Shown in pieces: positions 11,279 to 22,710 of a stretch of 64,000 nucleotides of DNA. Positions within the stretch are counted from its first letter, which is position 1. Each line of letters starts with the position of its first letter. Source of the stretch: Piromyces finnis (taxonomy: Eukaryota; Neocallimastigomycota; Neocallimastigomycetes; Neocallimastigales; Neocallimastigaceae); the NCBI GenBank assembly GCA_002104945.1, contig MCFH01000006.1:372001-436000 (forward strand). The letters are read 5' to 3'. The notes beneath the pieces are model-generated. The model did not search any database. It worked only from the letters and a program-made list of their open reading frames with translations, and had not been told where the DNA came from. Position numbers and translations under genes: made by a program.

Positions 11279-12769
11279 TTTTTTGTATCCAATAAATGAA
11301 CCAAAAGTAATGTAGTACATGAGAACTAAATCAATTTGGATGAAATAATATATAGAATAAAATATATTAAAAATATAAAGAGAATATTTAATTTATATTA
11401 TTCAACAACTAACTTTGTAATTATGGTAATTATACTTAACTTTTTTTTTTTTTTAAAAAAAAAACAGGTAAAAGTGTTACAAAACATAATTTGAATCATC
11501 CTGAAATTTCTGGATTTAAAAAAAAAAAAAGGAGAAAAGTATAAACAAAAATTTAAAAATTTTTAAAAAATATTTTGGTAAAAAAAAACTATTCCTTAAT
11601 ACTATTAACAGAGGATAAAGGTATGATGCAAACAAACATAATAATCTATTTTCCATAATATAAAATATATCAGTGAACAAAATATAAAATAAATAAAAAA
11701 AAAGAATCCACCTCTCCATAATTAATTTCAATTTTGAATTAACTAAATCTTTTAAATGATCATCATAATACGATTATTGCATAAAGGGTTACCTTTATTA
11801 TAAACAATTTATTATCAATCCTATTAACAATTTAACTTTTTTTTTTTGTCTCTATTAATAAGATTTCTATAGATATCTATTAACCTTTATTATTATTATA
11901 AAAAATGGCTTAGCCTTAATTGTTAGTTGTAGAATTTTTTTAAAAATAAAAATTATATAATTACTTTATAAAAAGATATAAATAATGTCATTTTTTTTAT
12001 CATTAAAATTAGAAATAGTAATTATTCATTGATCAAAGAGCCATTATTCATTCTATCATTTCTATCGATTAAAAAGTCAATTTATTTAGTAGTTTAATAT
12101 ACAAAGAAAAAATAAAGATTTATTATCGATGATTATAAACTAATGATAGTTACTAAAGAAAAAAAAAATAAAAATAAAAAAAAACTAGTAAAATTTTAAA
12201 GTTTTTTTTTTTACTCTACAAATTATATAAACTATAATTTTTTAAAGTTCATAAAGTTTATTTTAAGGTTATTATTGTGTTGTCCAGTGAATAATAAAAA
12301 ATTTCTGTACAGTTATAATAAAAAACAGATAAATTGATATTTCTTCTTCGTATAGCCTTTTGAATAACATCTCTTTTATTTAATCATTAGTAACAGCCAT
12401 GAACAACAACACTTTTAAATTTGGCTCAATATGACAACTAAAACCTAACCAGTATTCTGAAAAATAATTTATGGAGTAAATATTTTATAATATATTATAA
12501 TTTATGACAATAATGACTTTCTATTATTGTATTAATATATTATAATATATTACAATTATATCATTCTATCAATGATGATATTTTATATATATGATAATAT
12601 ATACATAAAATTACATAAAATAGATTCTATATTAATTTTTAAAATTATCTTTTTTTTTTTTTAAAAAAGTATAAAGATTTACTTAGTGATTATTTTTTTA
12701 TTCTAAGAGATAGTATTCAATAAAATTGATACTATATTTAAACAATTCTTTTTTTTTATCACATTAAAA

Positions 12770-12802
12770 TTATTTCGATACACCTCAATTGTATCGAAAT
12801 AA
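12770..12802. repeat. Perfect inverted repeat, 13-bp arms
   Basis: TTATTTCGATACA at 12770-12782 is the exact reverse complement of 12790-12802 with a 7-base loop (CCTCAAT). There is no neighbouring gene to which it could act as terminator. Confidence 0.85.
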
Positions 12803-15559
12803 AAGGTAAAGCAAAAAAAAAAGTATTGAATTTTTTTATATCATTACTTGTATAAAAAATTAAATTATTATTTTTTAATTTATTTTTATTAATAAATTTA
12901 ATAATACTAAATATTTATATTATTTTCATTATTAGTTATTAGTTATATATTATTTTAATATAAAAATATATACATATGATAATTTAAATATTAAAGTTTA
13001 AACAATCATTCAACGAATTGTTTTTTTTTTTCTGTAAAATTCATAATTATTTTTTTTTATTATTATTTAATTCAACTGGTTTAGTTACATTAAATGGAGA
13101 ACAGGAAAGGGAATAAAAAGCTAATTATTTAAATCATTTTCAATGTATTCTATATATTATATTTTTGATATATTATACTATTCTATTTAATTATTTCAAT
13201 AACTTTTTTTTTTCTTTTTAATGATGTTCATCTCATCACTAAAGAGATATAAATTTTTTAAATTTTATAATTCAAATTTTATCTAAAAAAGGAAATAATA
13301 ATGATTTCCTAATATGGTTATTTGTTTAACAATATCCTATTGAATTTAATTATTCAAATATTAAAAAATAAATAAAAAAATGCAGATCATTTTTATAGCA
13401 ATGATTTTAAGAGATTTTATCATTATTTTAATCCTTTATCCAAGATGAATAAATAGTTTCTACAAAATAGCTTAGAGGTCTTTGTCTTGGAAAGTTTAGT
13501 TCTATTATTCATTGAAAATCTTTATAGATTAAATAAAAGATCATTTCATTTAACCCAAAAAAAATAAAAGAATTTTTAGTATTGTCAAAAGATAAAAGAA
13601 AAAAATCTTTTTTTTTTATAATAATTAAAATTTAATTTTTCTTTTGTTTTTTTTCCGATTCATAGATTAAAATAAAATTAAATTGTTTTATTCATTATTT
13701 TTATATAAAATAAAATTTAATTTTGTGTTTTATTGTTTTTATTGATTTTATTTTGTAATAAAAGACAAAAATATAGTTTTTTTTTTTCTTTTTTTAAAGA
13801 ATAAAATCTTATTTTGTATGTAGGTAGAAAAGGAATACTATGTATTTTTATCATTAAATGACTAGATTTTAAATATAATTATTATTAAAACATCACTATA
13901 ACTAAACCGTTTAACAAATTATTAAATTATCTTATAATTATTATAGAGTAAACCTATGTCAATTCATAATATTGTTAAAGTATTTTATTATTTCTTTTTT
14001 TTTTCTTCTCTATTAAATAGAATAGTGGATTAAAAATTTTTAATTTCCAAACTAATAATAAATAAACTTTTTTCTTATAGTTTCTACTCAATGATTTTAA
14101 TAAAAAGAAAATAAAAAAAAAGAATATCCAAATAAATCACATCTTTATTATTGTTGTCAAAATGAGGTTGATTATTTTAATCAACTTTATTTTGTGTACA
14201 GCCATGAAAATCCAACTTTTTCTTTTTCTTAAAAAAAAAATATTAATCAATAACAATCCTAATATTAACTTTTTGTTTTACCATAACCTTCAATAATAAT
14301 TTAATTTATATTCCTTTTTTTTTTTTTTTTCTAAAAAGGAATATGTTTTTTTCTTAAGAGGTAAAAACGAGAAAATAAAAATTACTTCTATTTCAATAGA
14401 ATAGAATCTTTTTTTTTTTTTTTTCTACAAAATCTTTTTAAACAATTATTCATATAAAATAGGTTAACTACTTTTATTAACCCTTTTTAATATTTTTAGA
14501 TTTAATAAATGTATAATATATATTTCTTTTACAAAAATTCATTTTTTTTAATATTATAAAAAACAAATCTATTATTAATAATGAAATGTTTAATTATTAA
14601 TAATTAAAAAGACATTTATTATCAATCCACTGAATGTCTTTTTTTGTTTTAATAATAGAATTATCATTTTATCTTGAATTGGGATCGTAGTTTTGAAATT
14701 TTTTTTTAAAAAAAGTTTGAATTCCGACCTTTTTTTTTTTTATTATTTAATAGAGTTGATTTTTATTATCATTCATGTGATATATCTTTTTTTTTTTTTT
14801 TAAAAAAAAACAACTTTTATTACTAATGTCGTTTGTTGTTTAGAGAGAAACAACAATGAACAATTTTCTATCCTATGGCTTTTTTTTTTTACCTTTTGAA
14901 AAAAAATCATAAATGTAAAAAGTTGACCATTTATATATATATATATTAAATATGTGGCTTATATTTTTTTAATATATTATTTTAAATGTAAGTTAATAGT
15001 AAATAATTATTAGTATTGTGGCATTAAATATTTTAATCAACTTTTTTATTTTCCTGAAAAGATGTCAACATCTTCACTAGAATAGAAATAATAATGTATT
15101 ACAAAAGAAGTGTTTCAAAAATAAATAGTTTATTATACACTATTTAATTATTATTATTGTTATTATTATTATAATTATGTTTAAAAAGAGGTAGAGTTAT
15201 CTTTTCTTAAGCCTATTTTCAAGTTTTAAAGTGTTACTTTTTATTATATAATTAGATTTAGTATGAAAAAAATTTTTTTTCATTCTTTATTCAATGATAA
15301 AAATTATATATAATATAGGATTATCACTTTTTTTTAAAAATAAAAAGAATAATAGTTTTAGGTATTAACCACACACAACCATAAAACTTTAATGAATGAG
15401 AATAGTTAAAAATTAGTCAAAAATAATAATACTAATTAAATACTATTTTTTTTCTAGAATATTTAACAAGATTATCATCACGAAAAGTCATATACCTAAC
15501 TAATTTCATTAGATCGTAAATTTTTATCATTAACATTGTTAATTTTTATTCATTTAGTA

Positions 15560-15680
15560 TCCTTCTTATTATCCTCTTACTATTCTCTTATCATCCTCTT
15601 ATTCTTTCATCATCTTCTTACCATTCTCTTATTCTCTCATCATTTTCTCATCATTTTCTCATCATTTTCATCATGCCATC
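15560..15680. repeat. Pyrimidine-rich degenerate tandem repeat
   Basis: Repeated blocks of the type CTTATTCTCTCATCATTTTC run for about 120 bases with strong C/T bias on the plus strand. It is a decayed minisatellite and does not look like a coding region. Confidence 0.7.
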
Positions 15681-18600
15681 CTAAAAAAAAACAACCTTAT
15701 AAGATTTTTTTTTTTTCATCATGATAGTAATACAATACTATTATCTTTAAACAACCCAAGAGATTATACTTTTATTTTTAGTCATATTAAAAATAAAGTT
15801 AAATTAATAAATTATTATTAATTGGTATGATACAAATAATAATAAAAAGATATATATTATGTATAGATAGAGTTGAACCTAACTCCATTTGATGAATAAT
15901 CGATTTAGACATTTTCTATTTTAAAATTTAATTTACTTGAAAATATATATATTACACTATAATGTAATAAATGGATAATTCATTACTTTACTATTTATAT
16001 AACAAATTAAATGATAGTATATAAAGTATTTAACATTTATATATTACACTACACTCTAATACATTACATATATTACACTATACTTTATTTTATAATACCA
16101 TATATTATAAAAATATACAATAATATATGAACAGATTCATCCTTTTGAATATAGAATAGAGGTGAAAAATCAATATATTAAAATTATATTTCTATAGTTT
16201 CAATTGATTCATAATATATAACCAACTTTTTTTATTTTCTATAATTTTATATATTTTCTCTTTAAATTTTATAATTGATAATATATTGAAATAGTATTTA
16301 TCATATATTAATCATTTAGTTGGTATTACTACACTTTTTTAAAATTCAATATCCATATATAGTAATGAAATTGAATAACTATACTCTATCATTTATTAAA
16401 TAAATCAAACTATATGAAACAAATGAATATATAATATATAACATTATATAAAGGATTAATTTTAAAAGTTTAATAATCCATATTACCCTCGTATATTATT
16501 TAATGTATCAATCGTTTTGTTTTAAATCATTTTCTATTTCAATATAATTTTAATATATTTATAATATATATAAGTAATGTAAATAATAAATGAATAGATA
16601 ATTTATTACTAGAAATAAGTTTATTTTATTAATTTCTCTTATTAAAATAAAATTAAATGGAATATTATATAATTATTTATTGTACAATACATATTAATAT
16701 ATTGTTAGTTGTTCCAATAGAAACAACAATACTAGTCGTTTAACTTTGATATATGACTTAAAATGGAAATGATTTAATTCTAAATACATTGCAATCAATA
16801 GACTAAAATATATTATATAATAGAACGAATGAATAATACCTATAATATATTTTAATATAAATATAATAAAATTATTACATATATTATAATATATAAATGA
16901 TATAGACATAGTATTTTATTACATATAAAACATAAAATGATTTTATAATAATTATTATATATATAATATTGAAATAATATTATTATGTATATTATAATAT
17001 AGAATGATTTAATTATAATATAAGCATCGTAGTAATATTAAAAAATATAGAATTTAGTTTATTATAATATAAAAATAATAGAGTTGTATTAAATCCATTT
17101 TATTATTAATAATATATTAATTTATATTATTCTATTTATTTATTTCATATAATGAAAATAGTCAAAATAGTAAAAAATGATTCAGATAAATCGTATTGAA
17201 ACTGAGCCTTTCCAATTCACCATATAAATTATAATCATTTCTATAGGAAAAAAAATAGATATAAAAATAATAACTTTTTTCTTTTATTTTTACTTTTTTT
17301 TTTTTATATTTTTATTTTTTTAAGAAAAAATTCAAAATTCAAACTTGAAAAAAAAAAATTATAGTTAGATCGTTGGTTGAACTATTTCTTTTTCTGTTTT
17401 CTTTATTTATTTCATTTTAAACCATTTTTTTTATTATACATACATTTTAATATTAAATACCATTTTCTTTTCTTTAAAAAAGATTAAAATAAACCAAAAA
17501 ATACCAAAGAAATTGAAAAAAAAATTAAAATTCTGTAGCATAGTATTCATTTAAAAGAAAAAGAAATATTAAACTATAATAATAGTGAAATTATTTTTTA
17601 ATATATCCATTTGTTTATTTTAAATTTTAAATAGTTTTTTTTTTATTTTATCTATTAATGTTAATTTAAAAAACATATTTTATATCCATTATTGAAAAAG
17701 TAAAACCAAGTGGAAAAAAAACGTTTATCAAAAACTATAATTCAAGGAATTAATGTAATTAAAAAAAAATACAATACTATAAGAATTAAATAAAAATATA
17801 TTCTATCATAAGATAATTTTTAACACTTTTATTTTTTTATTTATATTATGCTAATTTTATCCGACTTAATTTCTAATTCTATAGGAAACCGATAGCTAAA
17901 AGGTAATTTTTTAAAATATAAAATAAGAATAGAGAGGAATATATTCACATGAATGAAAAAATAGTTTAAGGTGTGGAAAGGCATAAAAAATTAAAAAAAT
18001 TTGCAAATAAAGTTTTTTTTTTAAAAAATTGTTACAAAAAGTTGTAGTCATCAAAATTTAATTAGATGATAAAATTTTAATTAAAAATTATTAATTTATT
18101 AAATACATTTACGTTACAAATCAAAAAATTTTCTTATAATATATTATAATATATTATAATATATGATATAATATATTGTAATATATTATAAATAAATAGT
18201 TAAAATTTTATTTTTTACTGTAGATTTATTCGTGTAATCCTTTTTTTAAAAAAAGAATATTACACTAATAAACTGCAATAACAAATAATATTATTTTAGA
18301 AATATTATTTTAAAAAACATTTAATAAGCGTAATCATGAATAAATAATCGTTTTTTGGATTGAAGCAATACAATATTTTTATACCTAAACTCTTTAAATG
18401 CGTGTTAGGAAAACTAAATATATATCTCTTTATTATTATTTTAATTAGATATATCTTTGTATAAACGATAAAGAATTTTGAATTGTGGGAAATTTTATAT
18501 CCAAAATAAAAATTATATATATAGATACCTATATTTCGTTTATTGTATATTTTTAATCAAGTAACACTTAAAACAACCAAGTCTTTTGGAAAAAAACGAA

Positions 18601-18853
18601 ACTTAAAAATTATTAATTATTATTAATAATTAATTATAAAGAACTTGATTTTTTATCTTTATATGTATAGTATATAGTAAAAATTGGAAAACAAAGTTGA
18701 AAATCAATTCTTTATAAAGGAAATTTATTAATCATTGTATATTGTAAAAAAAAAGTTATACTTTAAGAAAAACCTATTTTATATTTATTTTTTGTACAAA
18801 TAAAGAAAAACCCAATTATCTATTTTTTGTAATCATATATTAAAAGAAGGATA

Positions 18854-20413
18854 ATGTTATCAGCAGCTGATATTACTACTCTTGATAATACAGGTGGAGC
18901 CCTTGCTAATCCAACTTTTCCAAATCCAAATGGTTCAACTATGTGGGCTCCAACATTTTATGATCCATTTCAAGTAAAACATAGACGTCGTACTTCTAAA
19001 AAACAATTTAGTATTTTAGAAAAAGCATTCAATGAAAACCCAAAACCAAATGCAGCAACTCGTAGAGATTTAGCTGAACAATTAAAAATGACCGTTCGTG
19101 GTGTTCAAGTTTGGTTCCAAAATCGTAGAGCTAAAGCCAAGGCTCAAAAATTGAAGATGTCTAAAGCTCAAAAGAATGGTTCAGCTGCTAGCTCTCCATC
19201 TGAAAATTCTAGCAGTAACAATAATGAATCTTCAACAGAATCTTCCTCTGAAACTGTAAATACTAAAAAGGAAAGTAGTGAAAGTCATACCGATAAAACC
19301 GCTTCTTCTCCATCTTCTACTACTAAGGAATTAAAGGATGATGTAAAAAGTACTTTAGATATGGAGAGTAAATTAAAGTTAGACAAGGATTATCCTCTTC
19401 TTAGTAACCCTTACTTCCAAGTTGATGATGATGCTAACCAAGGTGTGATTCCTTTCGCTGATACTCCTGATTACTTCTTTGATAAACAAGATCCATTAAA
19501 TCAAGGTTTTGGCCCATCTCCATTATCTGCCGAATTCTATGGTAGTGCCCCATTAAATATGAATAGAAGATGTAGAGCAAAGTCATTACCAAATGTTTTC
19601 CATTTAGGTATGTATGTTTCTCCACAACAACAACAATTGGCTAATCCATTAAATCAAACCCTTCCATTCCAAGGATTACACCAACATCCACAATTACCAA
19701 CTCAAGCACAATCTTATTCCTTATTTGGTGGTCAAAAAGCTGCTAGTGGTAGTTATTCTCCTCAAAGTCTTCAATTTTTAAGACAAAAATCACCATACTC
19801 ACCAAATACCTTTTTATACACTCAAAAAGCTCAATCCTTACCATCTATGGGTCCATCAAATGATTCCACAGCATCCTCCCCATCTTTAGGCTCAGAAAAG
19901 GGCTCTCAAACTAGACTTTCAGCTGGTCTTGCTAAACATCCAGATCATATCTTTTATGGAGGTATTGATGGTACTGGAATAAACAGAAGTAGAGGATATG
20001 TTAATTATATAGCTTCTCCAGGTCTTGGAGATAATATACCAAGTCCACATTCTTCTACAAGTAATGGCTATTCACCAAGTTACCAAAGTTTTATTCCCGA
20101 TGTTGCAACAATCAATGGAATAAGACCAATTGAAGATTCTCTTGGTTATATGAACAATCCTTATGGCCTTGCACAACAAACCTTAAGTAATCCATATGCT
20201 GGTAATATTCAAAACTTTGTACCAGATTTAAATGCTGGAACTGGTGTATTACAAGGTATACCTTCTTATCCATCAGGATTTAACCCAGGAAGAAGAAGTT
20301 CTTGTCCACCAGAATTCCTTGCTTCAGTAAATAGCTTACAACTTTCACTAGATGACAATTTAACTAAACAAAAAGGTTTGGAAACTATTCAAGAAGATGA
20401 AAGCATAGAGTAA
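18854..20413 (+). CDS. Homeodomain transcription factor (519 aa, single exon)
   Basis: A sequence-specific DNA-binding regulator expected in the nucleus. The homeodomain spans about residues 43-102: a basic N-terminal arm HRRRTSKKQF, the 60-residue spacing without a TALE insertion, and recognition helix with WFQNRRAKAKAQ. The rest is low complexity: Ser/Asn-rich acidic stretches (about 115-175), a Gln patch near 257-261 and Pro/Ser/Tyr-rich sequence. Two basic-Ser motifs, RAKSLP (about 240) and RRSSCP (about 486), could be phosphorylation sites. The layout resembles fungal Pho2/Grf10-like homeodomain proteins, but only the homeodomain supports this. The ATG at 18854 follows an A-rich leader and precedes the domain by about 40 residues. 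Codon use is less AT-extreme than the flanks. It sits alone after a 12-kb spacer. Confidence 0.95.
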   Translation: MLSAADITTLDNTGGALANPTFPNPNGSTMWAPTFYDPFQVKHRRRTSKKQFSILEKAFNENPKPNAATRRDLAEQLKMTVRGVQVWFQNRRAKAKAQKLKMSKAQKNGSAASSPSENSSSNNNESSTESSSETVNTKKESSESHTDKTASSPSSTTKELKDDVKSTLDMESKLKLDKDYPLLSNPYFQVDDDANQGVIPFADTPDYFFDKQDPLNQGFGPSPLSAEFYGSAPLNMNRRCRAKSLPNVFHLGMYVSPQQQQLANPLNQTLPFQGLHQHPQLPTQAQSYSLFGGQKAASGSYSPQSLQFLRQKSPYSPNTFLYTQKAQSLPSMGPSNDSTASSPSLGSEKGSQTRLSAGLAKHPDHIFYGGIDGTGINRSRGYVNYIASPGLGDNIPSPHSSTSNGYSPSYQSFIPDVATINGIRPIEDSLGYMNNPYGLAQQTLSNPYAGNIQNFVPDLNAGTGVLQGIPSYPSGFNPGRRSSCPPEFLASVNSLQLSLDDNLTKQKGLETIQEDESIE

Positions 20414-21183
20414 AAGTGATAGGAAACATCACCAATAGTTATAAAAAAAACTTTTTTTTTTTTATCGTAGTATATCAAGCTAATTTAAAATACTTATCAT
20501 CATTAATTAAATTATCATCATTCTCAATTTTTTATATATATTTAAAGTTATTTAATGATTGTATATCACTTTTTAAATATTTTATGAATTGCAATACGCG
20601 GGTCATTCATTTCATAAAATAGTATATAATATATTTAATACTTTATAAAAGAAGGAAAAGATATATATTTATGAGTTTTCTTTTTCTTTTTTATGGGAAG
20701 TATCAACAACCATTCTTTATTTATTTTAGGGAATTTAAAAAATAATCTTATTTATTATTTTACAAATGCATGATACTTTTTTTTTAAAAAGAAATATTTA
20801 TACAAACAACAAGTATATCAAAGAAAAAAATGAAAAAAAAAAAAAAGAGAGATTATTATGTATAAACTTTTTTTTTTTTATTCATTTATTATAAATTTAA
20901 TCTATATTTTTTCTATATTGAATATAAATATAAATATTTATATTTAATATATATTTTATTATCTCTTTTTTTTTTTTTTTTTATTTTTTCATTTTTTTCT
21001 TTTTATTTTTAATTTTATCTTTCTTAAAGTTTTGTATATTAAATTTATCTGTATTAAGCAAGCAAACATATTCATATGCACATTTAAAAAAAAGAAGAAA
21101 TTATTATTGAAAACAATTTTATCAACTTTTTTTTTTAATCTATTAAATAAAATATTCAATAAAATTTCCTCGTTTTTTCTTCT

Positions 21184-21214
<31 letters not shown>

Positions 21215-21366
21215 ATTAATATTAAATTTCAGTATTTCAGGAGAGGGGATAGTATAAATCTATGTGTTTAATAATTTTTTTATTTTTATTTTTATTTTAT
21301 TTTTTGTTTTAAAGTTTTTAAATAGTTTTAAATATTTATTATAATAATAAATACACAGACGTGCTT
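20414..21366. other. AT-rich 3' flank of homeobox gene
   Basis: The DNA is poly-A/T and AT-rich and presumably includes the homeobox 3' UTR. I see no gene. It ends where the first LINE-A monomer begins, with no recognisable target-site duplication. Confidence 0.65.
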
Positions 21367-22276
21367 CCTCTTGGGAACGTGCCTTCATTTATTTAATAAA
21401 TGTAGTTTCTCAAGGGGGTCTACTCATGCTCATGGTACTGAGAGAGTAGAAAGAATTAAATCCAAGTATTGCGTAATGGATGCTTGGTGCCCTCTTAGGA
21501 ACGTGCCTTCATTTATTTAATAATGGAGTTTATCAAGGGGGTCTACTCATGCTCATGGTACTGAGAGAGTAGAAAGAATTAAATCCAAGCATTGCGCAAT
21601 GGATGCTTGGTTAGTCTTTAAGGGAAAATTATTAGGACTAAGCTCATGGTACTGAGCGATTAAAAAACATTTTATTCATCGAATTAAGTATTTGATGAAT
21701 AAGTTGAATGTTTGATATTCAGGTAAGTTTGTATAGTATTTAATTAGAAGAGTAATACATTTTGTTGCTGTATTTTTTCTTTTATTCATGTATTCATGTA
21801 GTACTACTCTTCTCTTGTCCCTCTTGGGAACGTGCCTTCATTTATTTAATAAATGTAGTTTCTCAAGGGGGTCTACTCATGCTCATGGTACTGAGAGAGT
21901 AGAAAGAATTAAATCCAAGTATTGCGCAATGGATGCTTGGTGCCCTCTTAGGAATGTGCCTTCATTTATTTAATAAATGTAATTTCTCAAGGGGGTCTAC
22001 TCATGCTCATGGTACTGAGAGAGTAGAAAGAATTAAATCCAAGCATTGCGCAATGGATGCTTGGTTAGTCTTCAAGGGAAAATTATTAGGACTAAGCTCA
22101 TGGTACTGAGCGATTAAAAAACATTTTATTCATCGAATTTAAGTATTTGATGAATAAGTTGAATGTTTGATACTCAGGTAAGTTTGTATAGTATTTAATT
22201 AGAAGAGTAATACATTTTGTTGCTGTATTTTTTTCTTTTATTCATGTATTCATGTAGTACTACTCTTCTCTTGTAA
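21367..22276 (+). repeat. LINE-A1 5' UTR: two 453-bp units, each with two 124-bp monomers
   Basis: Monomers starting CCTCTTGGG or CCTCTTAGG begin at 21367, 21491, 21820 and 21944. Each pair is followed by a linker of about 210 bases ending TACTCTTCTCTTGT, so the whole unit repeats at a 453-base period. LINE-A2 has only one unit. The monomers contain self-complementary stretches such as GCTCATGGTACTGAG and CCAAGC...GCTTGG. By analogy with mouse L1 monomers they may carry the internal promoter, which is inference. Confidence 0.93.
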
Positions 22277-22710
22277 GAATCCAATGTAGTCAACTTTAGC
22301 ATTTGCATTGTATTTTTATATTCATGTAGCTATTGTTGTATTGTTTCTTGTAAGAGACTGATTCACTCTACATCATGTAAAAATACTATTCACAAGCTTT
22401 CTGGTGTCAACATTCTTGATTCAAATTTTTTACCAATTTAAATATTTAATGAAAAGTAAAGTCAAACAATTTTAGTGTCAAAAAGCGAATCGAATTTACT
22501 AACAACAAACCAAAACTAGAATTTTTAAAGAAAATTTACAACTAGAATTCAAAAAAAAGAAACTTTAAACAAAGCATCGTAACAATTTTTGTACTATCCA
22601 GTACTTTTAAGAAGAGAGAGAGAGACAGATTTTTTTCCATATACGTTATATTTGTAATTTTTATTAGTATTTATTTTATATTCAATATTTTTTAATTAGA
22701 ATTTATTATC

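Larger units (their letters stand above)
6876..18853. other. 12-kb AT-rich gene desert
   Basis: No protein-coding gene is supported here. The reading frames present consist of Phe/Leu/Ile/Lys/Asn runs from poly-T and poly-A tracts and carry no motif. The region holds microsatellites, several perfect hairpins and a 42-bp tandem duplication, listed separately. A slightly less AT-rich patch near 12280-12470 stays unexplained. It lies upstream of the homeobox gene and may hold its regulatory DNA, which is only inference. Confidence 0.75.

Noticed and set aside
12280-12470. Patch of less biased sequence in the gene desert
   Set aside because: No open frame, no snRNA, tRNA or snoRNA pattern I could defend on either strand.
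7132-16909. Several reading frames of 60-75 codons in the gene desert
   Set aside because: They are runs of Phe, Leu, Ile, Lys and Asn from poly-T/poly-A DNA, lack domains, and have no codon bias or plausible introns.
19434-19625. Minus-strand reading frame inside the homeobox gene
   Set aside because: It is a shadow of the real plus-strand frame; the composition has no independent support.
21367-21490. HDV-like or hammerhead ribozyme at the LINE-A 5' end
   Set aside because: The monomer is structured, but I could not place an HDV double pseudoknot. CTGAGAG followed by GAAA is not a hammerhead core.
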